Notes: generated by a model from the letters alone, not told the origin. A stretch of DNA of 64,000 nucleotides from JABJAG01 sp965222215 (GCA_965222215.1 OZ244931.1:2976001-3040000); one strand, 5' to 3'. Positions 17,097 through 25,881 are shown, numbered from the stretch's first letter. Program-made: numbers and translations.

Positions 17097-18350
17097 TCAG
17101 GGCGCGACCCGGTTCTTGCGCTCGCGGCAGACGAGCATCCACACGAACGCGACCGCCTGCAGCGCCAGCGCGAACCCGAACGCGGCCTGATAGCCGACCT
17201 TCGCGTAACCACCGTCAGCATCGGCCGGCCAGATGTTGATGATCTCGCCGATCCCCCATTGCAGCGCAAAGGCCATCGCGAAGATCAGCAGATTCTGGGC
17301 CGTGTTGGCGCGCCCCGCGAGTTCGCTGGAGAAGGTCCGTGACAGTACGGCAAACGACAGTACGCCCGTTGTCCCGAACGCGCCGAAGACAAACCACAGG
17401 ACGACGGGCGCCGCCGTCCATTCGAGGATGACGATGACCTGCATGACCATGAACCCGGCCATGCCGAAAGCCGCCACCACCAGCGGCGGAATGCCCCGCC
17501 GCGCCAGCCGCTCGGCGGCAAGCCCGGCACCGATGTTGCCGATCACGAACCCGGCCGCGCCGGCGAGCAGGACAAAGCTGAGGGTCCTGGAATCGAGCCC
17601 GGCCACGTCGCGCAGCCACGGGCCGGCCCAGAGCGTCTGGATCGCCAGGAAGCTGCCTTGCGAAAAACCGGCCAGCGGCGCGATGCGCCAGAACGCGCGG
17701 CTTGCGAAAATTCCGCGCAGGCCGCCGATCCGCTGCGACAGGGGCTCGGACGCGCCGGCACGCTCGCGTTCCGGCACGACGAAGAAGATCGCGACCGCGA
17801 CACACGCCGTGGCGATCGCCAGCGCCATGAAGCCGTAACGCCAGCCGACCTCGGAGACGATCGCCTCCGTCGGCGCGGTCGCCACCATGGCGCCGAGGCC
17901 GCCGAACGCCACGATCAGGCCGTTCATCAGGGGCAGCTTGTCCGCAGGGAACCATTCGCTCATCGCCTTGAACGAGCCCATCAGGCAGGCGGCGACGCCC
18001 AGCCCGATCAGCGCCCGCCCGGCCATCAGGCTCCACAGGCTGTCGCCGAGCGCAAACACGAACGCACCCACGGCGGCGATCACCAGCAGCACCGTCTCGA
18101 CCCGGCGCGGGCCGTGGCTGTCGAGGTAGATCCCGACCGGGATCTGCGCGGCGGCAAAGGTCACGAAGTAGGCACTGCTGAGCAGGCCGAGTTCACCGGC
18201 CGACAGGCCGACCTCGATAACGAGGTCGTCGCCGATCACCGCGTTCACGGTGCGGTACAGGTAGGACAGGAAATAGCCGCACGCGAACGGCAGGAACACA
18301 ACCGCCATCAGGCGCGCGAGCGGGAACTTGACTGTTGTCACAGTGGCCAA
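17097..18350 (-). CDS. MFS transporter
   Basis: 417 residues with about twelve hydrophobic segments. The loop 2-3 motif IYLDSHGPRRVETVLL (D-x-x-G-x-R-x) is the major facilitator signature. The opening LMAVVFLPFACGYFLSYLYRTVNAVIGDDL resembles the nitrate/organic-acid (NNP or ACS-like) branch. A central cytoplasmic loop VPERERAGASEPLSQRIGG separates two six-helix halves. It moves a small solute across the inner membrane; the substrate is unknown. It is probably co-transcribed with the 2OG oxygenase downstream. Confidence 0.88.
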   Translation of the reverse strand: MATVTTVKFPLARLMAVVFLPFACGYFLSYLYRTVNAVIGDDLVIEVGLSAGELGLLSSAYFVTFAAAQIPVGIYLDSHGPRRVETVLLVIAAVGAFVFALGDSLWSLMAGRALIGLGVAACLMGSFKAMSEWFPADKLPLMNGLIVAFGGLGAMVATAPTEAIVSEVGWRYGFMALAIATACVAVAIFFVVPERERAGASEPLSQRIGGLRGIFASRAFWRIAPLAGFSQGSFLAIQTLWAGPWLRDVAGLDSRTLSFVLLAGAAGFVIGNIGAGLAAERLARRGIPPLVVAAFGMAGFMVMQVIVILEWTAAPVVLWFVFGAFGTTGVLSFAVLSRTFSSELAGRANTAQNLLIFAMAFALQWGIGEIINIWPADADGGYAKVGYQAAFGFALALQAVAFVWMLVCRERKNRVAP

Positions 18351-18381
18351 AGGGTTTGCCTTTCCTCGTCCTCGGTGAGAG

Positions 18382-18504
18382 CCCCTCTCCCATAGGGAGA
18401 GGGGTCTGGGGTGAGGGGTTAAATTCTTTCCGGGATTTCCTCGACAGACCGTAACCCCTCACCCGGCTCACTACGTTCGCCACCCTCTCCCTATGGGAGA
18501 GGGA
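18382..18504. repeat. repeat family A variant
   Basis: CCCCTCTCCCATAGGGAGAG at the left and CCCTCTCCCTATGGGAGAGG at the right, with GGGGTGAGGGGTTA / TAACCCCTCACCC between them. It has the same architecture as family A but a different hairpin tip. It lies between the MFS and enoyl-CoA hydratase genes, which are both on the minus strand. A degenerate remnant, CCCTCTCCCATGCGGAGAAG, lies near 29504. Confidence 0.75.
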
Positions 18505-18507
18505 TAT

Positions 18508-19287
18508 CTACCGCCCACGGAACTTCGGTTTCTCGCGCGCCTTGAAGGCGTTGTACCCGGCCATGTAGTCCTCGCTGTCGGCGTAGTCGAACTGGCCCTC
18601 CAGCTCTTCGGGACTGAGCGGGCGCGGGTCGGCAAGGCGCCTGATGGCGGCGCGATGGTAGCGGTGCGACAAGGGCGCGCCGTCGGCGATCCGCCGCGCG
18701 GCGGCCATGACTTCCTCTTCGAGTTCCGCATCGGGCACGACACGGGTGACGAGCTGTTTCGCGGCGGCCTCCCCGGCCCCGAGGGCCCGGCCCTCCAGGA
18801 GGATCTCGCTGGCAACCGCACGGCCGCCCGCCTCGATCAGGAAATCGACCAGGTGGTAGCCGAGGAACAGGCCGATATTCTTCGCCGGCACGCCGAAGCG
18901 GCCGGACTCGCCCACGATGCGCAGGTCCGCGGCCAGCGCGAGCTCGAACCCGCCGCCGATGCAAAACCCGTGGACCATGGCGATCACCGGGTGGCGGCAG
19001 TCGCGCACCCCGAAAAAGGCCCGGTCGGTGGCGGCCTCATAGGCTTTCACCTTCTCCCGGTCGGAGCGCTCTTCCAGGAAACCGGAGATGTCCGCACCGG
19101 CGCAGAAAGCGTCCTCGCCCGCGCCGCGCAGCACGATGCAGCGCAGGTCGTCGTCCCTGCCGAGCTCGTCGAGCGTGTCGCCCACCGCGATCCAGTCCTG
19201 CTGGCGCAGCGCGTTGCGTTTTTCAGGGCGGTTGAGGGTCACCACCGCGATGTCGTCGCGGCGTTCGACCAGAACGGTCTCGGTCAT
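18508..19287 (-). CDS. enoyl-CoA hydratase/isomerase family protein
   Basis: 259 residues, crotonase fold. VTLNRPEKRNALRQQ (about 16-30), GAGEDAFCAGADISGF (oxyanion-hole region) and VHGFCIGGGFELALAADLRI (second oxyanion-hole Gly and a catalytic Glu position) are clear. The second acidic position, expected near SGRFGVPAKNIGLFLG, is not Glu, which is common in crotonase members with other activities. The start at 19287 is the MTETVLVERR methionine. It hydrates or isomerises an acyl-CoA of unknown identity. It stands downstream of the MliC gene on the same strand. Confidence 0.87.
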   Translation of the reverse strand: MTETVLVERRDDIAVVTLNRPEKRNALRQQDWIAVGDTLDELGRDDDLRCIVLRGAGEDAFCAGADISGFLEERSDREKVKAYEAATDRAFFGVRDCRHPVIAMVHGFCIGGGFELALAADLRIVGESGRFGVPAKNIGLFLGYHLVDFLIEAGGRAVASEILLEGRALGAGEAAAKQLVTRVVPDAELEEEVMAAARRIADGAPLSHRYHRAAIRRLADPRPLSPEELEGQFDYADSEDYMAGYNAFKAREKPKFRGR

Positions 19288-19368
19288 GGCGTGTCTCTTG
19301 GTTCTTGTTCGGGCCGAAACGGCCGGGCCGGAGTATCGCGCAATTCGATCTCCGGCGCGAGGCACGGA

Positions 19369-19713
19369 TCAACGCCGGCGCGACAGCTTTCGCGAGCGGG
19401 TCAGATCGGGTTTGTCCCGGGCGCAGAGCGGCAGAACCGTCTCGCCCACGATGAGCGTCGCGGTTGCGCCCTTCTCCCAGAACACCACCCGGTCGTCGCC
19501 GGAACTGCCGATAAACCGCGCACCCGAGCCCGATACCGTGCGCGACAACTCGGCGCGCCGCCCGTCGATATCCAGAATCAGCTTGTCCCGCAGGAAGCTC
19601 GCTTGCACGGGCGTTCCGCCGCAGTCGAACCCGGCCTCCGGCACGGGCTGCGCAGATGGCCCGCAAGCCCCCAGCAGCAAAGCCGCGCCGGCGACGAGCG
19701 CAAATGTTCTCAC
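19369..19713 (-). CDS. MliC-family lipoprotein (putative c-type lysozyme inhibitor)
   Basis: 114 residues with a GTG start at 19713 that overlaps the stop of the CobW gene by four bases (GTGA). The signal has lipobox LLGAC with Cys17, so the mature protein should be lipid-anchored. The body FDCGGTPVQASFLRDKLILD...RTVSGSGARFIG...VVFWEKGATATLIVGETVLPLC matches the MliC domain: Cys31 and Cys97 could form the disulfide, and SGSGARF plus FWEKGATATL are the conserved inhibitor loop elements. The family blocks lysozyme in the periplasm. Coupling to a CobW GTPase gene is unusual. The longer open frame upstream is a shadow of cobW. Confidence 0.8.
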   Translation of the reverse strand: MRTFALVAGAALLLGACGPSAQPVPEAGFDCGGTPVQASFLRDKLILDIDGRRAELSRTVSGSGARFIGSSGDDRVVFWEKGATATLIVGETVLPLCARDKPDLTRSRKLSRRR

Positions 19714-20843
19714 GTCAGCGTTCCGGGGGCGGGATGCACCTGCAGCCGGTCGTCGGAGAACCAGTTGAGCGTGTCCTCGATGGTCTCGCGCTCGACGTTG
19801 CGGGTGATGAACACGATCCGCGTGCGCCGGTCGTCGGACGGCCAGGCGTCGAGCACCGCCGGCGGATGAAAGACATGCTGGACACCGTGGACGACCACGG
19901 GTTTGTCCATTTCGGCCACGTTCACGATACCCTTGATGCGCAGCAGGTCGGGGCCCTTCAGCATCATGATGGTATCGAACCACTGCTCCAGCGCGTCGAG
20001 GCGCAGCGGCTTGTCGTAGGTCACGCAGAATGACGAGATCTGGTCATCATGGCGGTTCACGTCATGCGCGTGCTGATCGCCGTGATCGTGGCCGTCGCCG
20101 TGACCATGGTCGTGGCCGTGCGCATGGTCGCCGCCGCCCGCCCCATGGCCATAGGCCTCGTCGTGCAGCCAGCGCTCCACGTCCGGGCTCTTGGTCGCCG
20201 GGTTGAACAGGCCCGCGTTGAACAAGGTCTCGGGATCGACCTCGCCGTTGACGACCCGCTGGCGCGGGGCGGCGCGGTTGATCTCGTCGAGCCGGGCTTC
20301 CAGCGCCGCAATCGCCGCTTTGTCGGCAATATCCGTCTTGGTCACGAGAATGCGGTCCGCCACGGCGGCCTGCTTCACGGATTCGAACTGCAGGTCTAGG
20401 GTCTCCAGCCCGTTCACCGCATCGACCGTCGAAATCACGCCGTCGAGGCGGAAATAGTTGGTCACGAGCTGATCCTGCATCAGCGTGTGCAGGATCGGCG
20501 CGGGATCGGCCAGCCCCGTGGTCTCGATCAGGACCCGCTCGAAGGACGGGACGTCCTCGCGCAGGCGCAGCATCATCAGGTCACGCAGCGTGTTCACGAG
20601 ATCGCCGCGGACCGTGCAGCACAGGCAGCCGGAGTTGAGCAGCACCATGTCCTCGCTGCCCGAAACCGTGAGTTCATGATCGAGGCCGATCTCACCGAAT
20701 TCGTTCACGATCACCGCGGACTTCTCCATGCCCGGGTGATGGAGGATATGGTTGAGCACCGTGGTTTTGCCGCTGCCGAGGAAGCCGGTGAGCAGGGAAA
20801 CCGGAATCAGTTCACTGACATTGTCGGGCGCTTTCGCGTTCAT
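19710..20843 (-). CDS. CobW/COG0523 family metallochaperone GTPase with His-rich linker
   Basis: 377 residues. G3E GTPase motifs: Walker A GFLGSGKTT (20-28), the metal-binding GCLCC (72-76), ETTGLADPAP (107-116) and the base-specificity TKTD (168-171). Between the GTPase and C-terminal CobW_C domain lies a stretch (about 232-265) containing many His-x-His pairs (GHGAGGGDHAHGHDHGHGDG). Such linkers bind zinc or other metals in ZNG1/YeiR-type chaperones. The ATG at 20843 follows GGAAAGG. It is divergent from hisI, whose product is a zinc enzyme; this placement suggests metal insertion under zinc limitation, but that is inference. Confidence 0.9.
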   Translation of the reverse strand: MNAKAPDNVSELIPVSLLTGFLGSGKTTVLNHILHHPGMEKSAVIVNEFGEIGLDHELTVSGSEDMVLLNSGCLCCTVRGDLVNTLRDLMMLRLREDVPSFERVLIETTGLADPAPILHTLMQDQLVTNYFRLDGVISTVDAVNGLETLDLQFESVKQAAVADRILVTKTDIADKAAIAALEARLDEINRAAPRQRVVNGEVDPETLFNAGLFNPATKSPDVERWLHDEAYGHGAGGGDHAHGHDHGHGDGHDHGDQHAHDVNRHDDQISSFCVTYDKPLRLDALEQWFDTIMMLKGPDLLRIKGIVNVAEMDKPVVVHGVQHVFHPPAVLDAWPSDDRRTRIVFITRNVERETIEDTLNWFSDDRLQVHPAPGTLT

Positions 20844-20869
20844 ACGGGCCTTTCCATGCTTCGGTTCGC

Positions 20870-20900
20870 TTGACATTCCGCGCGGGCAAACCGTTATAAC
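20870..20900 (+). promoter_or_regulatory. sigma70-type promoter of hisI
   Basis: TTGACA at 20870-20875 and TATAAC at 20895-20900 with 19-base spacing, 50 bases upstream of the hisI ATG. The -35 is a perfect consensus, rare in this GC-rich window. The -10 overlaps an 8-base palindrome, GTTATAAC, that could serve as part of an operator. Confidence 0.55.
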
Positions 20901-20949
20901 ACGCCGGAATTCAGGCGCGGGAGTACGTGCCTTAACGAAAGAAGAAACG

Positions 20950-21429
20950 ATGAAAGATACCGGCAGTTCCATGTTCGCCCAGCGCGTTTCCATCGAGCAG
21001 GTCGAGGAAGGCCATGAGCTGGCGCCGAAGTTCGACGCCGACGGGATGATCCCCGTGGTCACCACCGATGCGGAGTCGGGCGAAGTTCTGATGCACGGCT
21101 ACATGAACGCCGAGGCGCTGACGAAGACGATCCAGACCGGCGAGGCCCACTACTGGTCGCGCTCGCGCAACCTGCTCTGGCACAAGGGCGCGACGTCCGG
21201 GCTGGTGCAGAAGGTCAGGGAAATCCGGATCGACGACGACCAGGACGCCGTCTGGCTGCGGGTCGACGTGCAGGGCGGCGCGAGCTGCCATGTGGGCTAC
21301 CGCTCGTGCTTCTATCGCTCGGTGCCGGTCGGCTCGGACGGGAAGGTCGACCTCAACTACGAAGAAACCGAGAAGGTCTTCGACCCGGCCGAGGTCTACG
21401 GCGACGCCCCGAACCCGACGAAGCTTTAG
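20950..21429 (+). CDS. hisI: phosphoribosyl-AMP cyclohydrolase
   Basis: 159 residues. It catalyses the third step of histidine biosynthesis, opening the adenine ring of PR-AMP. Signature segments: LMHGYMNAEALTKTIQTGEAHYWSRSRNLLWHKGATSG (47-84) and IRIDDDQDAVWLRV (92-105), the metal-binding Asp cluster, then ASCHVGYRSCFYRS (111-124) carrying zinc ligands Cys113 and Cys120. In many bacteria the Asp motif is DCDxD; here it is DDDQD, a form I recall from alphaproteobacteria. No hisE fusion. A ribosome binding site AAAGAAG precedes ATG. No other his genes are nearby; it is divergent from the CobW gene. Confidence 0.93.
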   Translation: MKDTGSSMFAQRVSIEQVEEGHELAPKFDADGMIPVVTTDAESGEVLMHGYMNAEALTKTIQTGEAHYWSRSRNLLWHKGATSGLVQKVREIRIDDDQDAVWLRVDVQGGASCHVGYRSCFYRSVPVGSDGKVDLNYEETEKVFDPAEVYGDAPNPTKL

Positions 21430-21448
21430 GACTCTCAAAACACACCTC

Positions 21449-21521
21449 GTCATGCCCGGGCTTGACCCGGGCATCTCCGCGCAGAGCGAGACGAGATGGC
21501 CGGATCAAGTCCGGCCATGAC
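21449..21521. repeat. repeat family D, one unit
   Basis: GTCATGCCCGGGCTTGACCC with GGGCATC at the left and GATGGCCGGATCAAGTCCGG with CCATGAC at the right form paired hairpins. A second full copy is at 62719-62793, and fragments occur near 12705-12735 and 25990-26013. It lies between the convergent hisI and dihydroorotase genes. Confidence 0.85.
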
Positions 21522-21555
21522 TGTGTAAAGGAAACGTGCGGCCCCCCGACCGAAC

Positions 21556-22884
21556 CTAAAGCGTCTCGTTAAAGCGCACGGGTTCACCGATCTGGCCGTC
21601 GGCGGCGAGTTCGCCGTCTCGCATCACGATGTGGCCGCGCACGATGGTGCCCACGGGCCAGCCGGTGAGCGACATCCCCTCATAGGGCGACCAGCCGCAC
21701 TTGTAGCCGAGCCAGCCGGCCTCGACCGTGCGCTCCGCCTTCAGGTCCACCAGGGTAAAGTCCGCGTCGTAGCCGAGCGCGATGCGCCCCTTGCCGGCGA
21801 TGTTGAAGATCCGCAGGGGGCCTTCGCAGAGCAGGTCCACGAGGCGCGCGAGGCTCAACCGGCCCTTCGCCACATGGTCGAGCATGACAGGCACCGTGGT
21901 CTGCACGCCGGGCATGCCCGACGGCGAGGCCGGATAGGCTAGCGCCTTCTCCTCGGCGCTGTGGGGCGCGTGGTCCGAGCCCATGACGTCGAACACGCCC
22001 TTCGTGACGCCCTCCCACAATCCGGCGCGGTGGTGCGCGTCGCGGATCGGCGGGTTCATCTGGGCCTTCGTGCCGAGTTCCTCGTAGCAGTCGGGCGCGG
22101 CGAACGTCAGATGCTGGGGCGTGACCTCGCAGGTCGCGACATCCTTGTGCTGCGCGAGGATCGCCACCTCGTCGGCGGTGGTGATGTGCAGCACGTGAAT
22201 GCGCCGCCCGGTCTCGCGGGCCAGCCGCAGCAGGCGGGTGGTACTGCGCACGGCCGTCTCGACGTCGCGCCAGACCGGATGGGAGGACGGGTCGCCCTCG
22301 ACCCGCTCGCCTTTCCGTTCTTCCAGCCGGTACTCGTCCTCGGAGTGCACCGCGACCCGGCGCATGCCGTGGGCCAGCACCCGGCGGACGTTCTCGTCGT
22401 CGGGCACCAGCAGATTTCCGGTCGAGCTGCCCATGAACATCTTCACGCCGCAGCAGCCCGGCAGGAGCTCGAGCTCGGGCAGCTCCTCGGCGTTTTCCGG
22501 CGTCGCGCCGACGAAGAAGGCGTGGTCGGTCCACGCCCGGCCCTTCGAGCGGTCGAGCTTGTCCTGCATGGCCTCGGGCGTGACGGTCAGCGGGTTGGTG
22601 TTCGGCATCTCGAAGACCGCGGTCACCCCGCCCAGCGCCGCCGAGCGCATGCCGGATTCCAAGTCTTCCTTGTGCTCGTTGCCCGGCTCGCGGAAATGCA
22701 CCTGGCTGTCGATGATGCCCGGCAGGACCATGAGGCCCGTCGCGTCGACCACATCGCCCGCGTCGCCGGAGATAGTGCCGATATCGACAATTTTCCCGTC
22801 GCGCACCGCGACGTCCGTCTCGAAGGGCCCGCCGGTGGTCCAGACGGTGCCGTTCCTGATGATCAGATCGTAAGTTTCAGCCAT
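21556..22884 (-). CDS. dihydroorotase-like cyclic amidohydrolase
   Basis: 442 residues, the length of type I dihydroorotases and hydantoinases. Amidohydrolase metal motifs: IIDSQVHFREPGNEHKED (about 57-74), VKMFMGSSTG with the probable carboxylated Lys, VHSEDEYRLEER, HVLHITTADE and GSDHAPHSAEEKA. The first metal ligand of the usual D-x-H-x-H is Gln in DSQVHF; I recall this variant as a recurring alphaproteobacterial subfamily still annotated as dihydroorotase. It may act in pyrimidine synthesis or on another cyclic amide (allantoin, hydantoin). It stands upstream of no clear partner; an alpha/beta hydrolase on the same strand starts its own unit 12 bases upstream. Confidence 0.85.
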   Translation of the reverse strand: MAETYDLIIRNGTVWTTGGPFETDVAVRDGKIVDIGTISGDAGDVVDATGLMVLPGIIDSQVHFREPGNEHKEDLESGMRSAALGGVTAVFEMPNTNPLTVTPEAMQDKLDRSKGRAWTDHAFFVGATPENAEELPELELLPGCCGVKMFMGSSTGNLLVPDDENVRRVLAHGMRRVAVHSEDEYRLEERKGERVEGDPSSHPVWRDVETAVRSTTRLLRLARETGRRIHVLHITTADEVAILAQHKDVATCEVTPQHLTFAAPDCYEELGTKAQMNPPIRDAHHRAGLWEGVTKGVFDVMGSDHAPHSAEEKALAYPASPSGMPGVQTTVPVMLDHVAKGRLSLARLVDLLCEGPLRIFNIAGKGRIALGYDADFTLVDLKAERTVEAGWLGYKCGWSPYEGMSLTGWPVGTIVRGHIVMRDGELAADGQIGEPVRFNETL

Positions 22885-22896
22885 GGATCGTTCTTA

Positions 22897-23700
22897 TCAT
22901 TCCGGTTGGGCGGTTAACAGCCGCGCCACGAACGCCGCCGTGGCATCGAGCACCGCGTCCGGCTGGTCGCGGTGGGGGGAGTGGCGGCAGTCGGGGATCA
23001 GCAAGGTGTCGGCTTCGCCGGAGACCTGCGCCGCGATGGCGTCGAGCTGGGCGGCCGAGCCGTACTCGTCGCCCTCCCCCTGGATCACCAGGGTCGGCGC
23101 GGTGACGCCGGGCAGGTATTCCTCGATGTTCCAGTCCTGGAAGGGCGGGTCGAGCCAGATGTCGTTCCAGCCCCAAAAGGTTTTGTCGCCGTCGGTGTGG
23201 TGGCGCGCGATCTTCGACGGGAGGTCGGTCGTTTCGTAGGCGACCTTCGCGTCCTCGATGCCCGCGATGGTAATGTCTTCCACGAAGACATGCGGCGCCT
23301 CCAGCACCAAGCCGCGCACCGACCAGGTCCCGGCGCCGGCATGGATCAGCGCGATCGAGCCGCCGTCGGAATGGCCGAACAGGATGACATCGTCGAGGCC
23401 GAGCGCGGCACGCAGTTCGGGCAACGCCTCCAGCGCCTCGCGGTGCATGTATTCCAGCGGCCGCCTGCCTTCCAGCACCGTCGAGCCGCCATAGCCGTAG
23501 CGGGAATACACCAGCGCCGGCAGGCCGGTGCGTTCGCTGACCCGGGCCGGGAAATCGCGCCACAGGCCGGTCGAGCCGAGGCCCTCATGAAGGAAGACGA
23601 TCACCGGCTCCGCGCCCTCGCGCGGGCGGGTCCAGGTGTATTCCAGCCGGTGGCCGGTGACGGTGACATGCTCTAGGTCGGGGGACGTGCTCTGGTTCAT
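22897..23700 (-). CDS. alpha/beta-fold hydrolase, probably of the benzoyl-CoA (box) cluster
   Basis: 267 residues. Oxyanion-hole motif LHEGLGS (37-43) and nucleophile elbow GHSDGG (109-114, Ser111) are clear; a likely acid lies in IQGEGDEYGSA and the catalytic His in PDCRHSPHRDQP. The HEGLGS form and the divergent position relative to boxC match the hydrolase often found in box benzoate-degradation clusters, where it may act on a ring-cleavage product or rescue a CoA thioester. The intergenic region to boxC (23701-23812) would carry divergent promoters. The substrate is unproven. Confidence 0.85.
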   Translation of the reverse strand: MNQSTSPDLEHVTVTGHRLEYTWTRPREGAEPVIVFLHEGLGSTGLWRDFPARVSERTGLPALVYSRYGYGGSTVLEGRRPLEYMHREALEALPELRAALGLDDVILFGHSDGGSIALIHAGAGTWSVRGLVLEAPHVFVEDITIAGIEDAKVAYETTDLPSKIARHHTDGDKTFWGWNDIWLDPPFQDWNIEEYLPGVTAPTLVIQGEGDEYGSAAQLDAIAAQVSGEADTLLIPDCRHSPHRDQPDAVLDATAAFVARLLTAQPE

Positions 23701-23812
23701 TTCCGGTCCGTGTTCTGGCTCTCGTCAATTGGTCGCAGTCGGCGCGGACCGGGTCCACAAACCCGGCCCGCTGGCCTATCCTCAGGGCTGTCTTAATGAA
23801 AACCAGCGAGCA

Positions 23813-25471
23813 ATGCGATCCATGATCGCTTTCGAGACACATCCGGACCGCTACAGGCACTGGTCCCTCGATATCGACGGCCGCGTGGCCACCCTGACCC
23901 TCGACGTCGACGAGGCGGGCGGGCTCGCGCCGGGGTACGAGCTGAAGCTCAACTCCTACGACCTCGGGGTCGATATCGAGCTGTACGACGCCGTCCAGCG
24001 GCTGCGCTTCGAGCACCCGGAAGTCGGCGCGGTGATCGTCACCTCGGCGATGGAGCGGGTGTTCTGCGCCGGGGCGAACATCCCGATGCTCAAGGGCTCG
24101 TCCCACGGGCACAAGGTGAACTTCTGCAAGTTCACCAACGAGACCCGCAATTCCATCGAGGACGCGACGGCAAATTCCGGCCAGGCGTATATCTGCATGG
24201 TCAACGGCACGGCGGCGGGCGGCGGCTACGAGCTGGCGCTGGCCTGCGATGAAATTCTCCTCGTCGACGACGGCTCCAGCGCCGTCTCGCTGCCCGAGGT
24301 GCCGCTGCTGGCGGTGCTGCCCGGCACGGGCGGCCTGACCCGGGTGGTCGACAAGCGCAAGGTGCGGCGCGACCTGGCGGACTTCTTCTGCACCACCGGC
24401 GAGGGCGTGCGCGGGAAACGCGCGCTGCAGTGGAAGCTGATCGACGCGCTGGTGCCGCGCTCGAAGTTCGCGGACACGGCGAGGGAACGCGCCGAGGCCC
24501 GCGCGGGCGAAAGCGACCGCCCGGCGGACGCAGAAGGCATCGAACTGACGCCGCTCGAGCGCGAAATCTCCGACGATGCGCTGGCCTACCCGAATCTCTC
24601 GGTGGAAATCGACCGGGACGCGCGCACGGCGACGTTCACCGTCCGCGCGCTGGCCAAGGCGCCGCCGTCCGACCCCGCCGCCATTCACGCCGCCGGCGTC
24701 GGTTTCTGGCCGCTGGCGATCGCGCGTGAGCTCGACGACGCGATCCTGCACCTGCGCTTCAACGAGCCGGAGGTCGGCACCTGGGTGTTCAAGACAGAGG
24801 GCGACCCCGACATGGTCGCCGCCGCCGACGCTGCGCTGGCCGCCAACGCGGACGACTGGCTGGTCCGCGAGATCACGCTCTACCTGCGCCGCACCTTGAA
24901 ACGCATCGACGTGTCATCGCGCTCGCTGATCGCGCTGATCGAGCCGGGCTCGTGCTTCACCGGCACGCTGCTGGAGCTCGCGTTCGCCTCCGACCGGTCC
25001 TACATGCTCGACGGCGGGTTCGAGGGCAGCAACGTGCCGCCCGCGGCGATCATGCTGACGGCCATGAATTTCGGCCCGCTGACCATGTGCAACGGGCTGA
25101 CCCGGCTGCAGACCCGCTTCTGGGGCGACGACGACGCGCTGGCGTCGGCCGAGGACGCGACCGGCAACGCGCTGGACGCGCTCGACGCCGAGGAACTCGG
25201 CCTGGTCACCTTCGCGCCCGACGATATCGACTGGGAGGACGAGGTGCGCCTCGCCATCGAGGAGCGCGCGGCGTTCTCCCCCGACGCGCTCACCGGCATG
25301 GAGGCCAGCCTGCGCTTCCCGGGGCCGGAGACCATCGAGAGCAAGATCTTCGCCCGGCTGACGGCCTGGCAGAACTGGATTTTCCAGCGCCCGAATGCCG
25401 TCGGCGACGAGGGCGCGCTGGAACTCTACGGCACGGGCCGGCAGCCCGATTTCGACCGCAAGCGGGTGTAG
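23813..25471 (+). CDS. boxC: 2,3-epoxybenzoyl-CoA dihydrolase BoxC
   Basis: 552 residues. Two crotonase-like halves: THPDRYRHWSLDIDGRVATLTLDV at the N-terminus, VFCAGANIPMLKGSSHGHKVNFCKFTNETRN (oxyanion hole 1), VNGTAAGGGYELALACDEILL, then a second half with PGSCFTGTLLELAFASDRSYML and WIFQRPNAVGDEGALELYGTG at the end. This length and the closing motif are specific to BoxC, which opens the epoxide ring of 2,3-epoxybenzoyl-CoA to an aldehyde-CoA plus formate. ATG at 23813 or 23822 could be the start; neither has a strong ribosome binding site. It is followed, after a repeat block, by boxB. Confidence 0.93.
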   Translation: MRSMIAFETHPDRYRHWSLDIDGRVATLTLDVDEAGGLAPGYELKLNSYDLGVDIELYDAVQRLRFEHPEVGAVIVTSAMERVFCAGANIPMLKGSSHGHKVNFCKFTNETRNSIEDATANSGQAYICMVNGTAAGGGYELALACDEILLVDDGSSAVSLPEVPLLAVLPGTGGLTRVVDKRKVRRDLADFFCTTGEGVRGKRALQWKLIDALVPRSKFADTARERAEARAGESDRPADAEGIELTPLEREISDDALAYPNLSVEIDRDARTATFTVRALAKAPPSDPAAIHAAGVGFWPLAIARELDDAILHLRFNEPEVGTWVFKTEGDPDMVAAADAALAANADDWLVREITLYLRRTLKRIDVSSRSLIALIEPGSCFTGTLLELAFASDRSYMLDGGFEGSNVPPAAIMLTAMNFGPLTMCNGLTRLQTRFWGDDDALASAEDATGNALDALDAEELGLVTFAPDDIDWEDEVRLAIEERAAFSPDALTGMEASLRFPGPETIESKIFARLTAWQNWIFQRPNAVGDEGALELYGTGRQPDFDRKRV

Positions 25472-25505
25472 GGATGCGCACCAAGGCCCACCCCAACCAC
25501 CACCC

Positions 25506-25852
25506 GTCATTCCCGCGAAAGCGGGAATCCATTGTCGCCGGCGCCCGCCCGGGCAGCCGCCTGAGTTTATGGACCCCGGCCTTCGCCGGGGTGACGAATG
25601 AGGGGGCGCGTACGCTGCAACACTTCCCCTCGTCATTCCCGCGAAGGCGGGAATCCATTATCGCCCGCGCCCGCCCGGGCAGCCGCCTGAGTTTATGGAC
25701 CCCGGCCTTCGCCGGGGTGACGACCGAGAGGGCGCGGACGTTGCAACACTTCCCCTCTTCATTCCCGCGAAGGCGGGAATCCACTATCGCCGGTGCCCAA
25801 CGGGGCAGCCGCCTGAGTTTATGGACCCCGGCCTTCGCCGGGGTGACGACCG
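25506..25852. repeat. repeat family B, three tandem units of 126 bp
   Basis: Near-identical units begin at 25506, 25632 and 25758, giving an exact 126-base period. Each holds TCATTCCCGCGAA(A/G)GCGGGAATCC and GGACCCCGGCCTTCGCCGGG plus GTGACGA hairpins and a spacer CAACACTTCCCCT. With a family C unit (25882-25966) and a family D fragment it fills the 569-base gap between boxC and boxB (25472-26040). No other feature is seen there. Confidence 0.9.
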
Positions 25853-25881
25853 AGAGGGTGCAAGCGGGTATGACATGAATC

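Noticed and set aside
25506..25852. Possible CRISPR array or iteron origin
   Set aside because: Units are 126-base copies of an element dispersed elsewhere; no unique spacers, no replication gene.
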